Made by a program: the position numbers and the translations under genes
In this document: one piece after another, positions 1 to 4,168 of the stretch
How positions within the stretch are numbered: the first letter of the stretch is position 1
Layout: every line of letters begins with the position of its first letter
Notes under the pieces: generated by a model
What the model saw: only the letters and a program-made list of their open reading frames with translations
The model's database searches: none
What the model was told of the DNA's origin: nothing
Source: DASYAN01 sp036501345
GTDB lineage: Bacteria > Chloroflexota > Ktedonobacteria > Ktedonobacterales > Ktedonobacteraceae
Assembly: GCA_036501345.1 (NCBI GenBank)
Contig: DASYAN010000199.1
Span: 1-7,759 of the forward strand
DNA length: 7,759 bases
Direction of reading: 5' to 3'

Positions 1-602
1 ACTAAACCAGCTCCCGGTTGCCGCTGGATCAGGGCCATGCGAAGTGCTTCTTTTACCAATTCTGCATCATGTTCCTTGCCCATTGCCCATCCTATCAGTT
101 TGCGTGAATAAGCATCAAGGACTCCTGTAAGGTAGAGCCATCCCTCTCTTGTGGCAATAAATGTCATATCGGTCAACCACTTTTTGTTTGGTGCATCAGC
201 GGTAAAATCACGCGAAAGCAGATTGGGAGCGATCGGCGAATCGTGACTGCTGTCCGTTGTTCTTGCTTTTTGCCTCTTTCTTCCTGCACTAATGTCTTTT
301 TCGCGCATCAGCCGTGCTATTCGTTTTCTTCCACAATGGATTCCTTGTTCTTTCAGCTCCGCATGAATGCGAGGACTTCCATAAACACCCCTATTATCAT
401 CATAGGCATCTTTAATGCACTCCGTAAGCTGTTCATCATCCTGCTTTCTCTGACTTTTCCCTCTTTTGCGCCAATTATAGTATCCATTCTCTGAAACTTC
501 AAGAACATGACACATGCGGGTAATGGGAAAGAGATGACAATGCTCATACAGAAATTGGTATTTTACGGATGGGGTTGCGTGAAGATGCCCAACGCTTTTT
601 TT
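1..602 (-). CDS. IS3-family transposase OrfB (integrase-fold DDE catalytic part), truncated by window edge
   Basis: This frame encodes the DDE transposase half of the OrfAB fusion, which cuts and joins the element's ends. Reading leftward in the -1 frame relative to orfA from the A7 run gives 200 uninterrupted residues. They include an HTH_21-type segment near residues 70-100 (NRGVYGSPRIHAELKEQG) and the start of the rve integrase core: WLTDMT at 142-147, whose D145 is the first catalytic Asp, and LDAYSRKLIGW at 162-172. The HSDxG Asp and the final Glu should lie just beyond position 1. The first in-frame ATG is 30 codons in, at TRMCHV, so the natural product is probably a frameshift fusion rather than a separately started OrfB. 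The -1 frame has a stop just upstream, at about 632-630. Identity is very secure; completeness is unknown. Confidence 0.93.
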
Positions 603-859
603 AATATTTCCCTTTCTTGCCTCAAAATATCATTTTCACGTCTCAGTTTTCTATTTTCCTCTTCTATGGGAATTTGATGACCTTTTCCTGGAAAGGCCTC
701 TTCTCCCAGGTTTCCAAAATCTTTACACCATTTGCTCAAAGCACTATCAGAAATACCGAGATCTCTGGCTATTTGTGTTTTACTCTTTCCACTGGTTTCA
801 AAAAGCCTTACTGCTTCCTGCTTGAATTCCTTGCTATAGGTTGGCTGAGATTTGCCCAT
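563..859 (-). CDS. IS3-family transposase OrfA (HTH_Tnp_1 plus leucine zipper)
   Basis: OrfA is the DNA-binding N-terminal part of the transposase and recognises the terminal repeats. The 98-residue product has an IS3-type helix-turn-helix at about residues 8-50 (YSKEFKQEAVRLF, then QIARDLGISDSALSKW). An acidic/basic coiled coil follows at about 64-92 (EEENRKLRRENDILRQERE), which matches the leucine zipper used for multimerisation in this family. The length is normal. The ATG at 859 is supported by AGGAGG five bases upstream. The frame ends 31 bases past the slippery run with TAA at 563-565, so unshifted ribosomes make OrfA and shifted ones make OrfAB. A plus-strand frame over the same bases is a shadow. 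Confidence 0.94.
   Translation of the reverse strand: MGKSQPTYSKEFKQEAVRLFETSGKSKTQIARDLGISDSALSKWCKDFGNLGEEAFPGKGHQIPIEEENRKLRRENDILRQEREILKKALGIFTQPHP
596..602 (-). promoter_or_regulatory. A7 slippery run for programmed -1 frameshifting (OrfA to OrfAB)
   Basis: On the minus strand the codons read TTA AAA AAA GCG, giving the heptamer A AAA AAA at the exact point where orfA overlaps the open -1 frame of orfB. This is the classical place and sequence type for IS3-family -1 slippage. After the slip the frame reads AAA AAA AGC GTT and stays open to the window edge. I see no convincing downstream pseudoknot by eye. Confidence 0.85.
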
Positions 860-864
860 TGAAT

Positions 865-885
865 CCTCCTGGTTCTATTCTAGCA
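865..885 (-). promoter_or_regulatory. Ribosome-binding site and likely extended -10 promoter element of orfA
   Basis: On the minus strand, AGGAGG at 870-865 lies five bases before the orfA ATG. Further upstream, TGCTAGAAT (885-877) fits an extended -10 element (TGnTAnAAT). No good -35 box sits 17 bases before it, as is common for extended -10 promoters. The ribosome-binding site is firm; the promoter is a sequence guess. Confidence 0.55.
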
Positions 886-899
886 AATTTCTCTTCTCC

Positions 900-925
900 A
901 ACCCTCCAAAAGTGGGTCAAGGTCA
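900..925 (-). repeat. Terminal inverted repeat (left end) of the IS3 element
   Basis: The minus strand from 925 starts TGACCTTGACCCACTTTTGG, about 66 bases before the orfA start. It has the TG tip and the TTGACCC(C)A/CTTTTGG-like core seen at many IS3-family ends. The partner repeat is outside the window, so the inner limit (about 900) is approximate. Confidence 0.7.
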
Positions 926-1029
926 GTTCCCCGTTGCCATATAATGGAAATACTTCTGATTATAGGCAATGATTTCTTGGGGGATTTTTGGGCTTGTCGA
1001 AGAGGTGAAAAGACAGGTATTCTTGACCC

Positions 1030-1035
1030 AGGAGG
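1030..1035 (+). promoter_or_regulatory. Ribosome-binding site deciding the recombinase start
   Basis: AGGAGG lies ten bases before the ATG at 1046. The frame is open further upstream to an ATG at 944, but that start has no comparable site and its extra residues (MEILLIIGNDFLG...) do not resemble the family N-terminus. A TATAAT at 940-945 could be a -10 box for this gene, but no matching -35 is visible at the right distance. Confidence 0.75.
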
Positions 1036-1045
1036 AAACAAAAAT

Positions 1046-1924
1046 ATGCAGACAATGACAACAACACAAGCAAAGGATCTTTTTCTCAAAGCCCTGGCCG
1101 GCAACAATTATAGTGAGCGAACCATCAGGGCGTACAGTGATGACATTACCCAGTTTCTTTCCTGGCTCCAGTCCTGCCGGACTGATTGGGATATACCGAC
1201 TCGCTTTACCCGCATTGACCTTGTTGAGTTCATGAACCACCAGGCCGCGTTGAAAACCACGGGTGTGACCAGAAACCGCAAACTGTCATCGCTTCGTAAG
1301 TTCTTCTCTTTCCTCAAGGAGAATGATATTATCGCTGGTAACCCTGCCGAAACAGTGAAAGGGCCAAGAAAAGAAGAACATGAACCTGTCGTGCTACAGA
1401 AGACAGAATATCAATCACTCCTGTACGCTGCTTCCGGTAACTCGCGGGACTACGCGATCATTCAAGTGTTTCTCCAGGCGGGCCTTCGGGTAAGCGAGCT
1501 GGCAAACCTCACGCTTTCGGATCTGGATCTGGAAAATAAAACGCTCCTGGTCCGGCAAGGAAAAGGGAAAAAGGACCGGACCATTCCCCTTGAGCAGCAA
1601 TCATTGAACGCGCTTAAGAGTTACCTGGCCGAACGGGACGCTGATCCTGAGTGTGAGCATCTCTTTGTTGCCAAGAATGGCACGTCCCTGGCGGTGCGCA
1701 GTGTGCGCTATATTGTCAAAAAGCATATGAAAAAAGCGGGTATCAAGAAACGGGCAAGTGTTCACACGCTGCGCCACACGTTTGGAACACATAAAGTAGA
1801 CAAGGGTATGAGTATTCCCAATCTCAAGGATTTGATGGGCCACAGCAAAATGGAGACCACCTACCGATATGTGCATTTGGCACGAACCAACCTCAGACAG
1901 CAGCAGGAGCAGACGGCATTATAG
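1046..1924 (+). CDS. Tyrosine recombinase / integrase, XerC/XerD-like
   Basis: The 292-residue product is the usual length for Xer-type recombinases, which exchange DNA strands through a phosphotyrosine intermediate to resolve dimers or to excise or integrate elements. An N-terminal SAM-like core-binding domain spans about residues 8-95 (YSERTIRAYSDDI, RKLSSLRKFFSFL). The catalytic domain spans about 112-285. All key residues are present: R148 in AGLRVSEL, the hairpin K173 in GKGKKDR, H240 and R243 in HTLRHTFGTH, H266 in MGHS, and the nucleophile Y275 in TTYRYVHL. The gene looks intact and is more GC-rich than the remnants to its right. It sits between the IS3 tip (925) and a Tn3-type end (1966), alone on the plus strand. 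It could be the integrase of a mobile element or a resolvase. A chromosomal dif-type Xer role is less likely in this setting. No core site was identified. Confidence 0.92.
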   Translation: MQTMTTTQAKDLFLKALAGNNYSERTIRAYSDDITQFLSWLQSCRTDWDIPTRFTRIDLVEFMNHQAALKTTGVTRNRKLSSLRKFFSFLKENDIIAGNPAETVKGPRKEEHEPVVLQKTEYQSLLYAASGNSRDYAIIQVFLQAGLRVSELANLTLSDLDLENKTLLVRQGKGKKDRTIPLEQQSLNALKSYLAERDADPECEHLFVAKNGTSLAVRSVRYIVKKHMKKAGIKKRASVHTLRHTFGTHKVDKGMSIPNLKDLMGHSKMETTYRYVHLARTNLRQQQEQTAL

Positions 1925-1965
1925 TACTATTCGTTAGTTTAGTTGAATAGCCTCTTTTCCAATTG

Positions 1966-2003
1966 AGGGTATCGCCCCGATTTGTCCGTAAATATACGCT
2001 AAG
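1966..2003 (+). repeat. Tn3-family 38-bp terminal inverted repeat (one end)
   Basis: The segment starts (A)GGGTATCGCCCCGA and ends TACGCTAAG. The length is 38 bp, and the G-rich outer tip and inner ACGCTAAG match the Tn3 repeat plan (GGGG ... ACGCTAAG). It lies 28 bases beyond the stop codon of the Tn3 transposase fragment, with its inner side facing that fragment, as expected for a real transposon end. The first base is A rather than G. A 5-bp target duplication would be AATTG at 1961-1965; its partner is not visible. Confidence 0.7.
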
Positions 2004-2031
2004 ACCGAAAATAATACGAATGACAATATGA

Positions 2032-2229
2032 CTACTTCACCATATTTCTGTCAAGCTTGTAATCACCATAAATAATCACATTGCTCCATGCAATCGGACT
2101 GATGTGGGCAAGCAATGTTACATCAACACCTGCTTCTTCAGAATTTTGTTCTTTGACAATTCTGCTGATTTCCTTTACCCTTAGCGCATAATCATGATTT
2201 TGAGATAATACATGAGTAAAAAGTATGTT
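2032..2229 (-). pseudogene. tnpA: Tn3-family transposase TnpA, C-terminal fragment
   Basis: This open minus-strand stretch of 65 residues runs from just after an in-frame TAG (2232-2230) to a TAG at 2034-2032. It has no start codon or ribosome-binding site of its own. The C-terminal part reads TLLAHISPIAWSNVIIYGDY followed by KLDRNMVK. This matches the extreme C-terminus of Tn3-family transposases, where L..(I/L)SP..W.(H/N)I...G.Y is conserved. The upstream residues (QNHDYALRVKEISRIVKEQN) are less characteristic and may be partly unrelated. About 900 residues of a normal TnpA are missing, so the fragment is inactive. The nearby terminal repeat supports the call independently. Confidence 0.72.
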
Positions 2230-2267
2230 CTATGAGAGTTTTCATCCATTTGTTACTTTTTACTCAT
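2212..2267. repeat. Perfect 14-bp inverted repeat with 28-base spacer
   Basis: ATGAGTAAAAAGTA at 2212-2225 is the exact reverse complement of TACTTTTTACTCAT at 2254-2267. The right arm contains the stop codon of the TrmB-like remnant (2260-2262). The left arm overlaps the start of the open Tn3 fragment. The AT-rich stem could act as a weak hairpin on either strand, but no T-run follows it, so a terminator is not convincing. It more likely marks a rearrangement junction. Confidence 0.75.
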
Positions 2268-2635
2268 TAATGTAGATACGTAGTTCTGATGCTTTTAATG
2301 CTTCTTCATAGATCTTTTTTACTGCATTTGTACCTTTGTAGTATCTAATTTGAACATCTTCAGTCGGTTTAACCTGTATATGTTTGGCGCTGATTTTTTG
2401 GATCACTTGAGAGAATTTTGCTGCAACTGCTTTGGCAGACTGCATCTTGTTCTCGACCAACTGTTTGAGGCTTTCCTCTGGGCTGGTTGTGGCAACGAGG
2501 GTACGGGAACCTTTCACCAGTTCCATAACAAGACCTTTTTCAACGAGCCGGTCAATGGGGGAGTATGCTGCTGTTCTGTATACTCCTGCTGCTTTGGGTG
2601 AAATCCAACATAGCTTGAGAGCTTCTCTTTTCCAT
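2260..2635 (-). pseudogene. Decayed TrmB-family transcriptional regulator
   Basis: The readable frame gives EALKLCWISPKAAGVY then RTAAYSPIDRLVEKGLVMELVKGSR, then TSPEESLKQLVENK, a coiled-coil stretch, and IRYYKGTNAVKKIYEEALKASELRIYINE. This follows the TrmB plan: winged helix, PEE(S/K)L linker, helical region, and (R)FY.G..G...IY.E sensor start. Three defects are visible. The plausible ATG (2635-2633) is in another frame and joins the HTH only if one base is removed near the start (ATGGAAAAGAGAAGC against an expected ATGGAAAAAGAAGC). Roughly 25 residues of the helix-turn-helix, including its second helix, are missing between GVY and RTAAY. The C-terminal half is cut off after LRIYINE by the inverted-repeat junction. 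It starts only seven bases after the stop of the membrane-protein gene. Regulation by this product is unlikely. Confidence 0.7.
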
Positions 2636-2647
2636 CGCAACCTTGTC

Positions 2648-3796
2648 TTAGAAGAAATGGAGGAGTGGGTAATACCAAAAAGAAGCGATGGCTAAGAACA
2701 CGGCGATAACAATGATAATTAAACCAAGCACTAGCCAAGGTACATGTCCACTTCGGGCATACAGCCAAAATTGTATAGATGCCCCAACAATAAGGGCGAG
2801 TGAGCAGATTTGCCAAAAATTGAGGTGAGGAAAAGCCATGATTGCTAGCAATGCACCAATGGTGGCTAGGGCAAAGTTGAGTAAAACCTGCCCATCAGTT
2901 GATTTTCTACTGCTTTCAACCAGGGCTTCGAGTTGACTCACTGTCTCGGAAATGTCCTGTGTGGCGTTCCACAGGATGATACGTTGAAGTACACCTTCGT
3001 AACACTCTCGTAATATCCCCTCACCTCTGCCCGATGTGTCAGTATCTTGCGGTTGAATCAGATTGGCAAGGGTACGTGCTTCTCCTACACCCACACCAAC
3101 TACAAGCGCACATTTGGGACTGACGACGATCCAGCCACGTCGTTGGTTAGTTGTATCATAATGAAAGAAGCGATTAGGTATTCTACCGCTTTGTTGATCT
3201 ATCTCAGCAAGGCCAAACTGCTGTTGTAACTCTTCTACAGCATGCTCTTGTGCGTCAAGGATCGCTTGCAACCTTGTTCGCCTCTTTTTACTCCATTGAT
3301 GTTGAGAAGTATTTGAAAGTCTTGGACGCAATTCTTCTAGAAGAATGATCACGTAGTTTGGCTTAACGAGTTCCATCCCCTTTGAAGTACTCTGAGTAGT
3401 TGCTGGTGGGGTTCCCTGTAGAAGCCTCAACAGAACTCTAGAAGGAAAACTCAGGAACGCCGATTTGACCTTTTTTGTTTCCTTCTTTCCGGTATTTACC
3501 TTTATAGGTGATATTTCCTGTAAGAGACGAAATAATTCTATAAAGGCAGCCTTTCCCGCTACAGTACTCATCCAGGGTGTGTCCTTATCGTTGCTAACAG
3601 GCTTCCAGACAAGTTGGGTAGTCGGCCAAAGGCCAATAGAAGTATGATGGCACCAGATGTCAGGAGGAAGTTGAGAAACTTTACCTGATGGAGCATGTTG
3701 GTGATCCCACAAGGCATAGAGAGCTACACGACGAACTTCAACAAAAAAAGGCCTCTTCGGGTAAATTACTTTCTTAACAAAATCAAGTAGTTGCAG
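2648..3796 (-). CDS. Unrecognised membrane protein with three C-terminal transmembrane segments (CHAT-operon gene 3)
   Basis: The proposed product is 382 residues from a CTG codon at 3796. I do not recognise the family. Residues 1 to about 300 are soluble, with a basic stretch at about 110-125 (GKKETKKVK), an amphipathic helical part (KKRRTRLQAILDAQEHAVEELQQQFGLAEID) and a compact hydrophobic segment (RGWIVVSPKCALVVGVGVGEARTL). Three membrane helices close the protein at about 305-322 (LLNFALATIGALLAIMAF), 327-346 (FWQICSLALIVGASIQFWLY) and 353-375 (PWLVLGLIIIVIAVFLAIASF). There is no signal peptide. The frame opens right after the TAA of the zinc-ribbon gene. It contains no ATG or GTG before the conserved-looking FVKKVIYPKRPFFVEVRRVALYALWD; the TTG at 3712 lies behind that segment and lacks a ribosome-binding site. 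Co-orientation and the 24-base gap suggest co-translation with the zinc-ribbon gene. A role as membrane effector, anchor or protease target of the CHAT protein is inference. Confidence 0.78.
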   Translation of the reverse strand: MQLLDFVKKVIYPKRPFFVEVRRVALYALWDHQHAPSGKVSQLPPDIWCHHTSIGLWPTTQLVWKPVSNDKDTPWMSTVAGKAAFIELFRLLQEISPIKVNTGKKETKKVKSAFLSFPSRVLLRLLQGTPPATTQSTSKGMELVKPNYVIILLEELRPRLSNTSQHQWSKKRRTRLQAILDAQEHAVEELQQQFGLAEIDQQSGRIPNRFFHYDTTNQRRGWIVVSPKCALVVGVGVGEARTLANLIQPQDTDTSGRGEGILRECYEGVLQRIILWNATQDISETVSQLEALVESSRKSTDGQVLLNFALATIGALLAIMAFPHLNFWQICSLALIVGASIQFWLYARSGHVPWLVLGLIIIVIAVFLAIASFWYYPLLHFF

Positions 3797-3800
3797 TGTA

Positions 3801-3809
3801 CCTCTCCTT
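3801..3809 (-). promoter_or_regulatory. Strong ribosome-binding site supporting a CTG start for the membrane-protein gene
   Basis: AAGGAGAGG on the minus strand places AAGGAG seven bases before the in-frame CTG at 3796-3794. No ATG, GTG or TTG in any useful frame follows it: the nearby TTG in the +1 frame hits a stop within a few codons. This is therefore the best-supported initiation signal for the downstream gene. Confidence 0.55.
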
Positions 3810-3820
3810 TTCTCTAGAAG

Positions 3821-4093
3821 TTATAAGATCATACCGCATCTTTTGCATTCAAGTATTTTCTGGGTATTTCCAGCAATATGAGATTGTAATAATTGATCTT
3901 TGCACCTTGGACAAATCAATGATAAACAATCCTTGCAACGAATTACATTCTGCCTGTTTTTCGTGGTATAGGGTTCCAGAGAAGCACTCAAGCATTTTGG
4001 ACAATGGTCTTTGATTGGTTCTGTAAGGCGACGGATATCATCATCGTCATCTTCGAATTCAGACCCATTTGTATTGGACAATCCATACTCCAT
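3821..4093 (-). CDS. Small double zinc-ribbon protein (CHAT-operon gene 2)
   Basis: This is a 90-residue protein with a short acidic N-terminus (SEFEDDDDDIRR, residues 11-22) and eight cysteines in four CxxC pairs: C31/C34, C53/C56, C61/C64 and C83/C86. Both ribbons have exactly 18 residues between their two pairs, and four residues separate the ribbons. They also share an N..Q..I..CK.C ending, so they look like an internal duplication. Each should bind one zinc ion. Such modules bind nucleic acid or proteins; no enzymatic residues are seen. The ATG at 4093 is supported by TTGGAGT eight bases upstream. The gene follows the CHAT gene by 75 bases on the same strand and ends with TAA 24 bases before the proposed start of the membrane-protein gene, in the same reading frame. 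An adaptor role for the CHAT or membrane protein is inferred. The specific family is not recognised. Confidence 0.83.
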   Translation of the reverse strand: MEYGLSNTNGSEFEDDDDDIRRLTEPIKDHCPKCLSASLEPYTTKNRQNVIRCKDCLSLICPRCKDQLLQSHIAGNTQKILECKRCGMIL

Positions 4094-4101
4094 CTGTTTT
4101 A

Positions 4102-4105
4102 CTCC
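4102..4105 (-). promoter_or_regulatory. Ribosome-binding site of the zinc-ribbon gene
   Basis: GGAG on the minus strand lies eight bases before the ATG at 4093 and fixes that start. The rest of the 75-base gap to the CHAT gene shows no convincing terminator hairpin, and its TTGGCA and TAAAAT boxes are 21 bases apart, too far for a standard promoter. Read-through from the CHAT gene is therefore the likely source of the message. Confidence 0.6.
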
Positions 4106-4168
4106 AATTAACTAATTTTAGCAGAGTCTTGCGCCCGATAGTGCCAAATGCACAGCATACGTTCTTTC

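Larger units (their letters stand above)
1..925 (-). mobile_element. IS3-family insertion sequence, partial (left end and most of its genes)
   Basis: The element reads right to left. Its outer end at 925 starts 5'-TGACCTTGACCC on the minus strand, the TG...CA type of tip usual in IS3 elements. It then carries a short leader with promoter and ribosome-binding site, orfA, an A7 slippery run and orfB in the -1 frame. The element continues past position 1, so the other tip and the target duplication cannot be seen. The visible reading frames have no internal stops, so the copy could be active. Family assignment is firm from gene order and motifs; the subgroup is not assigned. Confidence 0.9.
1966..2229 (-). 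mobile_element. Remnant of a Tn3-family transposon
   Basis: One terminal repeat and the adjoining 3' end of the transposase gene survive in the expected order and orientation. Everything upstream in the transposase is gone and is replaced at about 2210-2260 by the inverted repeat and the regulator remnant. No resolvase of the element and no second end can be seen in the window, unless the tyrosine recombinase once belonged to a related element; it lies outside this end. Confidence 0.68.

Noticed and set aside
353..547. A separate 64-residue minus-strand protein inside the IS.
   Set aside because: It is out of frame with the clear OrfB transposase, which covers the same bases.
940..945. TATAAT as the recombinase promoter.
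   Set aside because: A perfect -10 hexamer, but no recognisable -35 at 15-19 bases and no TGn extension; not listed as a feature.
1022..1030. CTTGACCCA repeats nine bases of the IS3 terminal repeat in the opposite orientation (913-921).
   Set aside because: It is short and partly overlaps the recombinase ribosome-binding site; no further similarity extends from it. Chance is likely.
944..1045. Longer N-terminus of the recombinase from the ATG at 944.
   Set aside because: No ribosome-binding site, and the extra 34 residues do not resemble the family; AGGAGG before 1046 decides the start.
1927..1950. CTATTC ... GAATAG hairpin after the recombinase stop as a terminator.
   Set aside because: Only six base pairs with a 12-base loop, AT-rich, and no T-run after the stem.
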